A stretch of 64,000 bases of DNA from Chitinophaga pinensis DSM 2588 (GTDB lineage: Bacteria > Bacteroidota > Bacteroidia > Chitinophagales > Chitinophagaceae): assembly GCF_000024005.1 (NCBI RefSeq), contig NC_013132.1, positions 7,682,001-7,746,000 on the forward strand, read 5' to 3'. Each line of letters begins with the position of its first letter. Position 1 is the first letter of the stretch. Below the pieces are notes generated by a model that searched no databases, was not told the origin of the DNA, and worked only from the letters and a program-made list of their open reading frames with translations. The position numbers were made by a program, and so were the translations under genes. Shown here piece by piece: positions 25,951 through 34,134 of this stretch.

Positions 25951-26601
25951 CTAGTATCCGATGGTAAAACGGGTCTTATGATGTGCTGGTGTTTCCAGTT
26001 CATTGATCATAGCTACTGCATAATCCTCCACTGAAATATTACTTTCTCCTTTTGCATCTACGATCAGATCATCTTTGCCTAATCTGTAATTAGCGGTACG
26101 CTGACCAGGAGCGATATTACCTGCCGGAGAGAAGAACGCCCAATCCAGGGAAGTTTCTGATTTTAACTGGTTGTGATACACTTCCGCAAGACCTTTTACA
26201 CCAGGCATGATTGCTTCCGGCAATACGCCTGTATCCATAACGGTTACACCCGGTTTCACGAAGAGGGAACCTGCGCCGCCTACTACCAGCAGACGCTGTA
26301 CACCAGCATTCTTTACGGCTCCGATGATGGATTTGTAACCATTCAAAGTATCGTTGTAAATATCAGGATTTGTCCAGCCCGGATTATAAGAGCTGATCAC
26401 TGCATCTGCACCTTTGATAATATCAGTCAGTGCGGCAGCATCCTGTACATCAGCGGCTACTACCTCCAGTTTATCATGCTTCACTGTTACTTTTTCGGGG
26501 TGACGCACAACTGCTTTCACCTGATGGCCTCTTGAGAGGGCCTCGTTCAATATAGCTGAGCCTACAAATCCACTGGCTCCGATTAATATGATATTTGCCA
26601 T
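25951..26601 (-). CDS. NAD(P)-binding Rossmann protein (NmrA/SDR-a like)
   Basis: The 216-residue product begins MANIILIGASGFVGSAI, a dinucleotide-binding GASGxxG motif, and has VVAADVQDAAALTDII and VISSYNPGW as expected for atypical SDR/NmrA-like oxidoreductases, for example NAD(P)H-dependent quinone or flavin reductases. No classical YxxxK motif was seen. It is followed by a nested palindrome-terminator. An AraC gene lies just upstream in the same direction and may regulate it. ATG at 26601. Confidence 0.85.
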   Translation of the reverse strand: MANIILIGASGFVGSAILNEALSRGHQVKAVVRHPEKVTVKHDKLEVVAADVQDAAALTDIIKGADAVISSYNPGWTNPDIYNDTLNGYKSIIGAVKNAGVQRLLVVGGAGSLFVKPGVTVMDTGVLPEAIMPGVKGLAEVYHNQLKSETSLDWAFFSPAGNIAPGQRTANYRLGKDDLIVDAKGESNISVEDYAVAMINELETPAHHKTRFTIGY

Positions 26602-26715
26602 TTCTACGATTTTTGTGATACAAAGATCCTGATACTACAGCATTGGGGAAAGGTAAATTTAAGCCTTTCGATGATACTTTTCCGACCTGTCGGCACACAG
26701 CAGAGGCAGCTTTTC

Positions 26716-27600
26716 TTATGAGCCGGTCAGCTTCTCTCTGAACTCTACAGGGGTATGCTGACTATGTTTGCGGAAATACTTGATGAAGTTCGTAGGCTCA
26801 AGAAATCCCAACTGATACGCGATTTCCTTGATCGTATCGGTAGAGTGTACCAGCAGTCTTTTTGCTTCCAGGAGGATACGGTCATCGATCATCTGTTTGG
26901 ATGTTTTTCCTAGTATCCGGGAAGTGGCCTGGTTCAGGCGTTTTTCTGTTACGCTCAACTCTCCTGCATAAAAGCTGACCTGTTTGTGTACACGGTAATG
27001 TGTTTCCAGCAGATCACGGAATAACAGGATATAATCCAGATCGGGACCTTTTTTGATCTCTTTGAAGTCCTGTGTACGTCTTTCCCTTTCTGCGTGTAAG
27101 AGGAAGTTGTGCAGGAGGTTTTTGAGGATCTTTCCCTGGTAGGGATCGGCAGCTTTCTGTACCTCTGTTTCCATCAGCGCAAACATGGCGCTAAAGACAG
27201 AAGACCCGGCGGGTAGTCTGATGGCTGATACGCCAAAGAGATCATTAAAGAGGATAGATTCTTTCAGGAGGCGGACGTCTGCTTCGGTAGAGCCAAAGAA
27301 TGCATCAGTAAAGAGAATGCCTTTACCTTTTACGTCTGCATCATTATCGTAAAAGTGGACGATGTCTTTATTAAGGAAGAGCAGCATATTATCTTCAACA
27401 GGTACCGGTTCGAAGTCCACCATATGATCGAAACCACCTTTCTTAAACCAGAGGATATGATAGAAAGCGGCACGATGCGGCGCAGTCAGGACTATTTTAT
27501 TATTCTGATAAAGATCTCCCAGGGAGATCAGTTCGAACTCCACGGGCAATCCTTCCTTGAACTGGTAACTGGCGATATCTGTATTAGCGTGACGGATCAT
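26716..27600 (-). CDS. AraC-family transcriptional regulator
   Basis: The 294-residue product has an N-terminal cupin-like effector region and a C-terminal AraC domain (residues about 190-292): FYAGELSVTEKRLNQATSR, DTIKEIAYQLGFLEPTNFIK, and TPVEFREKL. ATG at 27600. The reductase gene 114 bases downstream in the same orientation is the most likely target. Confidence 0.9.
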   Translation of the reverse strand: MIRHANTDIASYQFKEGLPVEFELISLGDLYQNNKIVLTAPHRAAFYHILWFKKGGFDHMVDFEPVPVEDNMLLFLNKDIVHFYDNDADVKGKGILFTDAFFGSTEADVRLLKESILFNDLFGVSAIRLPAGSSVFSAMFALMETEVQKAADPYQGKILKNLLHNFLLHAERERRTQDFKEIKKGPDLDYILLFRDLLETHYRVHKQVSFYAGELSVTEKRLNQATSRILGKTSKQMIDDRILLEAKRLLVHSTDTIKEIAYQLGFLEPTNFIKYFRKHSQHTPVEFREKLTGS

Positions 27601-27717
27601 GCGGTGCTATTGTATGGGCAATCTCGGTAGTTTTAGGGAGATAACAAAGTATGGATAAACCGGCTGGACCAGTTCTTTTTGTACGATCTGCACCAGTATC
27701 GCCAATTGACAGCTTAT

Positions 27718-27725
27718 TAGTTTTG
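27718..27725 (+). promoter_or_regulatory. TAnnTTTG (-7) box for the amidotransferase gene
   Basis: TAGTTTTG, an exact -7 match, lies 29 bases before the ATG at 27755 in the divergent region between the AraC gene and the amidotransferase gene. Confidence 0.4.
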
Positions 27726-27754
27726 TACAATCACTTATCAGAAATATCAACAAC

Positions 27755-28477
27755 ATGCACATACACTTTGTGATTCACGAAGTATTTGAAGGACCGGGGG
27801 CATTTATCGACTGGGCAAAAAACAGGGGACACTCCATCGGCTATTCCAGTGTTTATGCCGGGGAGACCTTACCTGATACCATAGACAGGATTGATCTGCT
27901 GGTAGTGATGGGAGGACCGCAAAGTCCGGGCACGACAACATTAGAATGTCCTTATTTTGATGCGGAAGCGGAGATGACACTGATCAGGAATTGTATCAAT
28001 GCAGGTAAAGCAGTGGTGGGAGTTTGCCTGGGAGCACAGTTGATCGGACAAGCATTAGGCGCTGCCGTTGAGCAAAGTCCGCAGAAAGAAATCGGCGTAT
28101 TTCCCATTCAGCTGACAGCAGCCGGTAAGCACGATAGCAAATCTGCACATATCCCGGTGGGTTGTGAAGTAGGACACTGGCATAATGATATGCCGGGGCT
28201 GACACCCGAAAGCAAAGTGCTGGCCTATAGTGATGGTTGTCCGCGACAGATAATAGCCTATACGGAGCTGGTGTATGGCTTACAATGTCATATGGAGTTT
28301 AACACCGCGCTGATAGAATTGCTGATCAAACATGCCGGAGAGGAGTTGTTGAATAAAGGCCGGCATCTCTTCGTACAGGATGCGGAGACCTTACGTGCAT
28401 ATGACTTTACCGCGATGAACAAACAACTGTTCACTTTCCTGGATGCCTTAACAAGTGGCTATACAAATCAACAATAG
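27755..28477 (+). CDS. Class I glutamine amidotransferase-like protein
   Basis: The 240-residue product resembles GMP-synthase-type glutaminases: GVCLGAQLIGQALG holds the nucleophilic Cys, LLVVMGGPQSPG is the oxyanion-region strand, and a downstream H-x-E pair (CHMEF) gives the other triad members. Stand-alone proteins of this kind hydrolyse glutamine or gamma-glutamyl compounds. ATG at 27755. Convergent with the YggS-type gene and separated from it by a terminator. Confidence 0.9.
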   Translation: MHIHFVIHEVFEGPGAFIDWAKNRGHSIGYSSVYAGETLPDTIDRIDLLVVMGGPQSPGTTTLECPYFDAEAEMTLIRNCINAGKAVVGVCLGAQLIGQALGAAVEQSPQKEIGVFPIQLTAAGKHDSKSAHIPVGCEVGHWHNDMPGLTPESKVLAYSDGCPRQIIAYTELVYGLQCHMEFNTALIELLIKHAGEELLNKGRHLFVQDAETLRAYDFTAMNKQLFTFLDALTSGYTNQQ

Positions 28478-28491
28478 TTCTCCTTACGACG

Positions 28492-28508
28492 GCCGGAGTT
28501 GCTCCGGC
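28492..28508. terminator. Bidirectional terminator hairpin
   Basis: Perfect seven-base arms GCCGGAG and CTCCGGC with a TTG loop between convergent genes (28477 and 28512), followed on the plus strand by a T-rich stretch. Confidence 0.6.
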
Positions 28509-28511
28509 TGT

Positions 28512-29246
28512 TTACTTTTCTGCTTCACTTTCATTCCAGATCTCTTTTCCAATCACGCGATTTCCAAAGATGGCAGTACCTACACGAACGATATCAGCGC
28601 CTTCCGCTATCGCCATATCGAGATCCTGGGACATACCCATTGATAATTTGAACTGATCACTATTTTCAATACCAGCTGCGATAAGCTGTTCCCTGGTCTG
28701 CCGGAGCAAGGTGAGTGACGGGCGCATTTTTTCTCTGTCTACATCAAGGAGACCGATGGTCATCAAGCCTTTAACCTGTAGTGTATCCAGTGATTTCAAC
28801 TCTCGGATAAAACCGGCTACGTCAGCAGGCTGCAAACCGAATTTACTTTCTTCATAAGAAGTATTTACCTGGATAAAAACGTCGAGATTTCTCCCCTCCT
28901 GTTGCAGTCGTTTGTCCAGTTCCTGTGCGATAGATAGCCTGTCGAGGGACTGGACACAGGAAACGTATTTCAGGACATCTTTTACCTTGTTATGTTGCAG
29001 GTGACCAATAAAGTGTCTTTCAACAGAAAGATCAGAAAGGGCTTCGTGTTTATCACGGAACTCCTGTACTTTATTCTCTCCGATCAGCCGTTCACCAGCT
29101 TCGATAGCGATGCGGATGTATTCAGGAAAAACTGTTTTGGTAGCCAATAAAAGCCGGACATCTGCCGGATTCCTGCCGGATTTTTCACAGGCGTGTGCGA
29201 TGCGGTTGTGAACGGTATGAAGGTTATTGATGATGGTTTCTTTCAT
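28512..29246 (-). CDS. YggS/PROSC-family PLP-binding protein
   Basis: The 244-residue product matches the YggS/YBL036C family of PLP-binding homeostasis proteins. The PLP Lys lies in LLLATKTVFP (about residue 37), followed by GENKVQEF, HFIGHLQHNK, IQVNTSYEESKFG and SMGMSQDLDMAI, and it ends in a phosphate-cup motif ADIVRVGTAIFG. Known members buffer PLP and affect amino-acid metabolism. ATG at 29246. Divergent from arsR. Confidence 0.95.
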   Translation of the reverse strand: MKETIINNLHTVHNRIAHACEKSGRNPADVRLLLATKTVFPEYIRIAIEAGERLIGENKVQEFRDKHEALSDLSVERHFIGHLQHNKVKDVLKYVSCVQSLDRLSIAQELDKRLQQEGRNLDVFIQVNTSYEESKFGLQPADVAGFIRELKSLDTLQVKGLMTIGLLDVDREKMRPSLTLLRQTREQLIAAGIENSDQFKLSMGMSQDLDMAIAEGADIVRVGTAIFGNRVIGKEIWNESEAEK

Positions 29247-29267
29247 GGTTTGCTATTGATTAAAGAG

Positions 29268-29275
29268 CAAAAGTA
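29268..29275 (-). promoter_or_regulatory. TAnnTTTG (-7) box for the YggS-type gene
   Basis: The minus strand reads TACTTTTG, an exact -7 match, 22 bases before the ATG at 29246. Confidence 0.4.
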
Positions 29276-29384
29276 GATGGAGTTGGAAAATGCCGGCTAA
29301 TCCAGGTTGGAGATTTGTAGGTGGTCCAGGGAGTCTGAATTTTTCAAAATTATTTTCCGGAAAGATTTGGCATTTTAAATAATC

Positions 29385-29400
29385 ATCGTAATATTGCGAT
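29385..29400. promoter_or_regulatory. Putative ArsR operator 1
   Basis: ATCGTAATATTGCGAT, a 16-base near-palindrome (ATCGnAATATTnCGAT), lies seven bases before the arsR start codon. A second copy, ATCGCAATATTGCAAT, lies at 29758-29773 before arsM. Confidence 0.7.
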
Positions 29401-29406
29401 AGATTT

Positions 29407-29739
29407 ATGGGAGCAACAAAAACAACTTTATTCACAAAAGAGCAGAATGAGATAGCCAATATGGCAAAGGCGCTGGCACATCCGGCCCGCATAGCCATCT
29501 TACAATATCTTGTAAAGAAGAACTCCTGTGTTTGTGGAGATCTGGTGGAGGAATTGGGATTAGCCCAGGCTACGACTTCCCAGCATTTGAAGGAGCTGAA
29601 GCTGGCGGGTATTATACAGGGGAATATAGAGGGCGCGAGTGTTTGTTATTGTATCAATCCGGTGGTATGGAAGGAGTATAAAGCATTGTTTAATAGTTTC
29701 TTCGGGGATGTTACCCTGGAAGGTGCGAAATGCTGTTGA
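29407..29739 (+). CDS. arsR: ArsR-family arsenic-responsive repressor
   Basis: The 110-residue product is a winged-helix ArsR/SmtB repressor: ALAHPARIAILQYL for the first helix, CVCGDLVEELGLAQATTSQHLKEL for the recognition region, with a Cys pair at 41 and 43 and a terminal CC at 109-110 that could bind arsenite. It heads the ars operon. The palindromic box directly upstream fits autorepression relieved by arsenite. ATG at 29407. Confidence 0.9.
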   Translation: MGATKTTLFTKEQNEIANMAKALAHPARIAILQYLVKKNSCVCGDLVEELGLAQATTSQHLKELKLAGIIQGNIEGASVCYCINPVVWKEYKALFNSFFGDVTLEGAKCC

Positions 29740-29757
29740 TTTTTTTTGCCTTAATTC

Positions 29758-29773
29758 ATCGCAATATTGCAAT
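29758..29773. promoter_or_regulatory. Putative ArsR operator 2 before arsM
   Basis: ATCGCAATATTGCAAT shares the AATATTGC core with the box upstream of arsR and lies 20 bases before the arsM ATG, suggesting a second ArsR-controlled promoter within the operon. Confidence 0.55.
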
Positions 29774-29793
29774 AATACAATAAACTAATTATC

Positions 29794-30633
29794 ATGTCTA
29801 CAGAACAGGAAAAGAAAGACCTGGTCAGGCAGAAGTATGGTGAGATTGCCTTACAGGATAAAACAGGTAATCAGGCATCCTGCTGTGGCGCCAGTGCTTG
29901 TTCCAGTGAGGTGTACAACATCATGAGCGATGATTACACCGCTCTTGAGGGCTATCATGCAGAGGCAGACCTCGGTCTGGGTTGTGGTTTACCTACACAG
30001 TTCGCACGTATAAAAACCGGGGATACGGTCATTGACCTGGGTAGTGGCGCCGGGAATGACTGTTTTATCGCACGGCATGAAACGGGAGAAAGCGGGAAGG
30101 TAATCGGTATCGACTTCACCCCTGCCATGATTGAGCGGGCAAGGATTAATGCAGCGACACGGGGATATAATAACGTTGAGTTCAGACAGGGTGATATCGA
30201 GAAGATGCCTGTAACGGCCGATATAGCAGATGTGGTGGTCAGCAATTGTGTGCTTAACCTGGTGCCTGATAAAGAAAATGTATTCAAAGAGATCTTCCGT
30301 GTATTAAAACCAGGGGGACATTTCAGTATCTCGGACATTGTACTGGAAGGCGTCTTACCCACTAGCATCCAGCAGGCGGCTGAAATGTATGCAGGTTGCG
30401 TATCAGGAGCTATACAGAAAGAGGCATATTTGCATCTGATCAGTAGTAATCAGTTCACCAATATAACGATACAAAAAGAAAAGGCCATTTTTATACCGGA
30501 CGATATATTATCTGCTTATCTCTCTTCCAGCGAAATAGATCAGTTCAGGAACAGTAATACAGGCATCTACAGCATTACTGTATATGCAGAAAAACCAGCG
30601 GCGACGTGTTGCGCACCTGGTTGCTGCGATTAA
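29794..30633 (+). CDS. arsM: Arsenite S-adenosylmethionine methyltransferase
   Basis: The 279-residue product has the ArsM SAM-binding motif (VIDLGSGAGND around residue 79), a post-motif acidic strand (IGIDFTPAMIERARINA), and the arsenic-binding cysteines near CCGASAC (29-34), SNCVLNL and YAGCVSGAI. The C-terminus is Cys-rich (ATCCAPGCCD). It methylates arsenite to volatile or less toxic methylarsenicals. Located between arsR and arsC. ATG at 29794. Confidence 0.95.
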   Translation: MSTEQEKKDLVRQKYGEIALQDKTGNQASCCGASACSSEVYNIMSDDYTALEGYHAEADLGLGCGLPTQFARIKTGDTVIDLGSGAGNDCFIARHETGESGKVIGIDFTPAMIERARINAATRGYNNVEFRQGDIEKMPVTADIADVVVSNCVLNLVPDKENVFKEIFRVLKPGGHFSISDIVLEGVLPTSIQQAAEMYAGCVSGAIQKEAYLHLISSNQFTNITIQKEKAIFIPDDILSAYLSSSEIDQFRNSNTGIYSITVYAEKPAATCCAPGCCD

Positions 30634-30658
30634 TCATTTTACCTGCAATTAAACATAT

Positions 30659-31075
30659 ATGAAAAGAATTCTGGTGCTCTGTACCGGCAACAGCTGTCGT
30701 AGTCAGTTAGCAGAAGGCTACCTGAGACATTTTGCAAAAAACAAGGCCGAGATCTATAGTGCCGGCGTGGAAACACATGGCGTTAATCCCCGTGCCATTG
30801 CCACCATGCAGGAAGATGGGATAGATATTTCGGGACATACCTCCAACAATATGGAAGAATACAGGGACATTGATTTTGACTATGTCATCACTGTCTGTGA
30901 TAATGCAAAAGAACGCTGTCCTTATTTTCCGGGTAAAGCGCTCAAGTTTCATTATAACTTCCCGGATCCGGCAAAAGCTACTGGCAGTGAAGAGGTTATT
31001 ATGGAACAATTCAGACTGGTACGGAAACAGATAAAGCAATATTGCAGCGATTTCATTCAGCAACATATTTCCTGA
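30659..31075 (+). CDS. arsC: Thioredoxin-coupled arsenate reductase
   Basis: The 138-residue product belongs to the low-molecular-weight phosphatase-like arsenate reductase type: CTGNSCRSQLAEG is the P-loop with Cys8, and VCDNAKERCP carries the two further redox cysteines. It reduces arsenate to arsenite, which the neighbouring ArsM methylates or Acr3 exports. ATG at 30659. The next gene starts three bases after its stop. Confidence 0.95.
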   Translation: MKRILVLCTGNSCRSQLAEGYLRHFAKNKAEIYSAGVETHGVNPRAIATMQEDGIDISGHTSNNMEEYRDIDFDYVITVCDNAKERCPYFPGKALKFHYNFPDPAKATGSEEVIMEQFRLVRKQIKQYCSDFIQQHIS

Positions 31076-31078
31076 TCA

Positions 31079-32146
31079 ATGTCTGCAAACAACTGTTATC
31101 CTGCACATGAGCGGAAGCGACTTGGTTTCCTGGACCGCTTTCTTACTTTATGGATCTTTGTAGCTATGGCAATAGGTGTTGGTATCGGTTATTTTATTCC
31201 CGGAACAGACACATTTATACATTCATTCTCTTCGGGGACCACCAATATCCCGTTGGCTACAGGACTTATTCTGATGATGTATCCGCCACTGGCAAAAGTT
31301 AAATATGAACAGATAGGAAGAGTGTTTGGCAATGTGAGGGTATTAAGTGTCTCGCTGTTGCTCAACTGGGTGGTAGGTCCGATATTAATGTTTGCACTCG
31401 CGCTGCTGTTTCTGCATAATTACCCGGAGTATATGACCGGACTGATATTAATAGGATTGGCGCGCTGTATTGCAATGGTCATTGTATGGAATGAACTTGC
31501 GGATGGAAGCAGGGAATATGCGGCAGGACTTGTTGCACTGAACAGTATTTTCCAGGTGCTTTTATATAGTGTCTATGCTTATTTCTTTCTAACGGTGTTA
31601 CCTCCGGTGTTCGGATATCAGGGATTGGCTATCCACATCTCTATCGGACAGATAGCGGAGAGTGTGGCTATTTATCTGGGTATTCCTTTCGCAGCTGGTA
31701 TTATAAGCAGATACCTGCTTTTACAGTTAAAAGGCGAAGTATGGTATCAACAGAAGTTTATACCGGCGATCTCTCCTATTACCCTGATTGCCTTATTATT
31801 TACAATCATACTCATGTTCAGTCTCAAAGGCGCATTGATAGTGCAGATACCTGGCGATGTACTGCGTATTGCCTTACCACTGGTTATCTATTTTGCCATC
31901 ATGTTTCTGCTCAGTTTTTTCGCAGGAAAATTCATGGGGGCGAATTATTCGGAAAATGCAGCCATCTCATTTACAGCAACAGGTAATAACTTTGAGTTAG
32001 CGATAGCGGTTGCTATAGGAGTATTTGGTATCAATTCAGGACAAGCATTTGCCGGTGTAATCGGTCCGCTGGTAGAAGTACCCGCATTGATCGCGCTCGT
32101 AAATATTGCATTCAGATTACGCAGGAGGTATTATCCGGCGCAATAG
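31079..32146 (+). CDS. acr3: ACR3-type arsenite efflux permease
   Basis: The 355-residue product has ten predicted membrane helices, a central [17 protein letters not shown] segment with the conserved Cys of ACR3 proteins, and [16 protein letters not shown] near the end, typical of ACR3/BASS transporters. It extrudes arsenite using the proton gradient. Last gene of the ars operon; its transcript probably ends at the terminator at 32153-32176. ATG at 31079. Confidence 0.95.
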   Translation: MSANNCYPAHERKRLGFLDRFLTLWIFVAMAIGVGIGYFIPGTDTFIHSFSSGTTNIPLATGLILMMYPPLAKVKYEQIGRVFGNVRVLSVSLLLNWVVGPILMFALALLFLHNYPEYMTGLILIGLARCIAMVIVWNELADGSREYAAGLVALNSIFQVLLYSVYAYFFLTVLPPVFGYQGLAIHISIGQIAESVAIYLGIPFAAGIISRYLLLQLKGEVWYQQKFIPAISPITLIALLFTIILMFSLKGALIVQIPGDVLRIALPLVIYFAIMFLLSFFAGKFMGANYSENAAISFTATGNNFELAIAVAIGVFGINSGQAFAGVIGPLVEVPALIALVNIAFRLRRRYYPAQ

Positions 32147-32152
32147 TGACAA

Positions 32153-32176
32153 AAGGAGAGCTACGCGGCTCTCCTT
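32153..32176. terminator. Bidirectional terminator after the ars operon
   Basis: Arms AAGGAGAG (32153-32160) and CTCTCCTT (32169-32176) with an eight-base loop, followed by CGTTTT on the plus strand. It overlaps the last codons of the convergent gene ending at 32161. Confidence 0.7.
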
Positions 32177-32574
32177 CGTTTTAATACTTCGAAGATAGAC
32201 GGCGCTCCGAAATACAACCAGATGGCCAATACAGGGTCACAGATAGCGCAACCCAATGAAGAAGTCGGCACCATAGGTATGATTGGCTGCCCATATAAAT
32301 GATGGAGAATGTCATATACGGTATGCACTATCCAACCGGCAGCCAGGTATTTATAGTTTCTGAGTCCTTTAAAAGCCAGGTATACCATAATAATTCCCAG
32401 TGGAAATTCATAAAACCCTAATCCCCCACTCCAATATACAGCTCCTGCGCCGGCAATAGCAAGTGCATTTATAATCTGTCTGTTAGGCTCTTTCACCAGA
32501 GACATAATGCTGATGCAGAGTAATCCGATGCTGATAGGACCGATAGCCGTTGTGAGTATCAATGCGATGTTCAT
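32161..32574 (-). CDS. Small integral membrane protein, DUF6010-like
   Basis: The 137-residue product has four hydrophobic helices, a conserved-looking GWIVHTVYDILHHL motif with two His near the middle, and a C-terminal GAPSIFEVLKRRR tail. The ATG at 32574 is chosen because the longer TTG start at 32616 lies within a perfect TATCTTTG promoter box. The His motif resembles the DUF6010 family; function unknown. Convergent with acr3. Confidence 0.65.
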   Translation of the reverse strand: MNIALILTTAIGPISIGLLCISIMSLVKEPNRQIINALAIAGAGAVYWSGGLGFYEFPLGIIMVYLAFKGLRNYKYLAAGWIVHTVYDILHHLYGQPIIPMVPTSSLGCAICDPVLAIWLYFGAPSIFEVLKRRRAA

Positions 32575-32613
32575 CCTGATATTGTTTTTGACAGGACGAA
32601 GTTGACGATTGGG

Positions 32614-32621
32614 CAAAGATA
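32614..32621 (-). promoter_or_regulatory. Promoter of the DUF6010-like gene
   Basis: The minus strand reads TATCTTTG (exact -7 box) and an ATTG 18 bases further upstream (near 32640) as the -33 element. This is the best-spaced promoter in the window, 39 bases before the ATG at 32574. Confidence 0.55.
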
Positions 32622-32875
32622 TTTTCAGGATGGATCGATCAATAATCAGGACGTTTCGATTATGATCGGATACAGTCCTTATTTTACGGCTTCAAGTACC
32701 CGGGCCCGGGAAATAGTTCTAAATGGCGCACCACCCAGCATCCATGAAAGTCGGCAGCAACATCATCTTCTATAAATCAGTGCCGGACTTACAGGCTAGT
32801 GGGCCCATTTCTCCGTCTGCTATAGGATAGCTTTACAATTGTTTATCTTGCTATAGTACATTACCCCTGCACAGG

Positions 32876-33157
32876 TTATTCAAATCCTTCTGAAAAGAAA
32901 TCTTTCGGACTAATACCTAATCCATCTATTATTTTCAGCAGGGTCCTCATTCTGATATCGTCAAACGCTCCTGATTCGTACTTGGACATACCAGCGCGGG
33001 AAATTTCGATATCATAAGCGAATAACTCATAAGAATTAAATCCCTGCTGTTTACGCAAAGCCTTAATTCTTTTGCTTAGTTTCTCTATGAAATCGTCATG
33101 ATCAAAATGCCCTAACGTAGCCTTCTTTCGTTCCTCTTTGCGTTTATTTTTAGCCAT
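32876..33157 (-). CDS. Small XRE-family DNA-binding protein
   Basis: The 93-residue product has a basic N-terminus (MAKNKRKEERKK) and a Cro/C1-type helix-turn-helix (residues about 30-85: GFNSYELFAYDIEISRAGMSKYE, then RTLLKIIDGLGISPKDFF). Likely a repressor or an antitoxin-like regulator. A perfect palindrome ACCCTA-n5-TAGGGT lies 33 bases upstream of its ATG at 33157 and could be its operator. No partner toxin was found. Confidence 0.75.
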   Translation of the reverse strand: MAKNKRKEERKKATLGHFDHDDFIEKLSKRIKALRKQQGFNSYELFAYDIEISRAGMSKYESGAFDDIRMRTLLKIIDGLGISPKDFFSEGFE

Positions 33158-33190
33158 TCTGCAATTAATATAATATCCATATTTTAAATA

Positions 33191-33207
33191 ACCCTATTTA
33201 TTAGGGT
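33191..33207. promoter_or_regulatory. Palindromic operator candidate upstream of the XRE gene
   Basis: ACCCTA (33191-33196) and TAGGGT (33202-33207) are perfect inverted half-sites separated by TTTAT, placed in the divergent region between the XRE gene and the 94-residue hypothetical gene. Confidence 0.5.
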
Positions 33208-33255
33208 ATAAATAAATATGTATATCATAATAGCCTATTTTCAGATGTTTATACT

Positions 33256-33263
33256 TATCTTTG
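33256..33263 (+). promoter_or_regulatory. TAnnTTTG (-7) box with long leader
   Basis: TATCTTTG, exact -7 match, lies about 180 bases before the ATG at 33442. The implied 5' leader is unusually long for a 94-residue gene. Confidence 0.4.
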
Positions 33264-33441
33264 CAGCGGAACTATGCTTGCTGAGCTTCGGCGTAGCGCA
33301 TATAACCGTTTCCGGTATTTAGGCCCGAAGCATACCCAATAATTTTATAACTGGTCTCTCAACAGAACGCTCAGGTTACAGCGATGAAAATCGCCCCAAA
33401 AGGCATCAGTAAGATGAGATAACTATTAAAGATCCAATGAT

Positions 33442-33726
33442 ATGCAAAACAATCAATTAAAATCCAAAACCAATCCAACGGCCATTAACGTACTTAATGA
33501 TTTTCATGCAACAATGACACATCTTCCGATCGTTCTACGAGACAGGATCTGTGAAGAATGTAACTGGAGTGTCCCTACCTATTACCGCAAATGCAGAGCG
33601 GGCGTCAGAGGGGAAAAGGCATATAGTAAAGCGGAGGAACAGATGATCATAAAGGTTTATATAGAGACATTAAAAGGGGCTTTTGACCACGCAGAGAAGT
33701 ATAAAAATATTCAGTCCTCTAATTAA
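33442..33726 (+). CDS. Small hypothetical protein with a WSxPTYYRK motif
   Basis: The 94-residue product has a central ICEECNWSVPTYYRKCRAG stretch and a helical, charged C-terminus. No family is recognised; the aromatic/basic helix is reminiscent of DNA-binding helices, but that is speculative. Small proteins with a similar CNWS-PTxYRK segment are, from memory, common as paralogues in Chitinophaga. ATG at 33442. Terminator follows. Confidence 0.6.
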   Translation: MQNNQLKSKTNPTAINVLNDFHATMTHLPIVLRDRICEECNWSVPTYYRKCRAGVRGEKAYSKAEEQMIIKVYIETLKGAFDHAEKYKNIQSSN

Positions 33727-33807
33727 GTTCGTCGTACCTTTTTTTAATTTCCATACCGGATTCCGGATTGCATGTATGACTATACAAAGGCACCCGCGTG
33801 TGCTTTA

Positions 33808-33850
33808 TTGCCCGTCCTCTTCACAGGCAGCGGACGGGCAATTTCTTTTT
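33808..33850 (+). terminator. Intrinsic terminator after the 94-residue gene
   Basis: Arms TTGCCCGTCC (33808-33817) and GGACGGGCAA (33832-33841), perfect 10 bp, followed by TTTCTTTTT. Confidence 0.85.
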
Positions 33851-34134
33851 AAGATATAGCTAACAGATAATACAGATCAGCCATTCAATCGCTACCTGAA
33901 ACATACTTCATACACGAAGTATATACGGAGTATCTCCATACGACGTGTAACTCTGCACATCATTGTTTATACACCACCATAACAATACACCCCTATCTAA
34001 AAACCTTATCATCTCTTCCCCAGCCGATAGATATTATAGATAGACAGGTCTGCTTATTACTCTTAATATTTATTTAATTTCGCGCCATCAAAGGGAAACG
34101 CAAAGAACCAGTTGTATCAGTAAACTACGTTTAG
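33851..34134. other. Intergenic region upstream of the MFS gene
   Basis: About 280 bases without a convincing ORF. It contains a perfect inverted repeat ATACTTC-n6-GAAGTAT (33903-33922), a possible operator for the exporter operon. Confidence 0.4.

Noticed and set aside
32575..32616. TTG-started N-terminal extension of the DUF6010-like gene
   Set aside because: The TTG lies within an exact TATCTTTG promoter box with good -33 spacing, so the ATG at 32574 is preferred.
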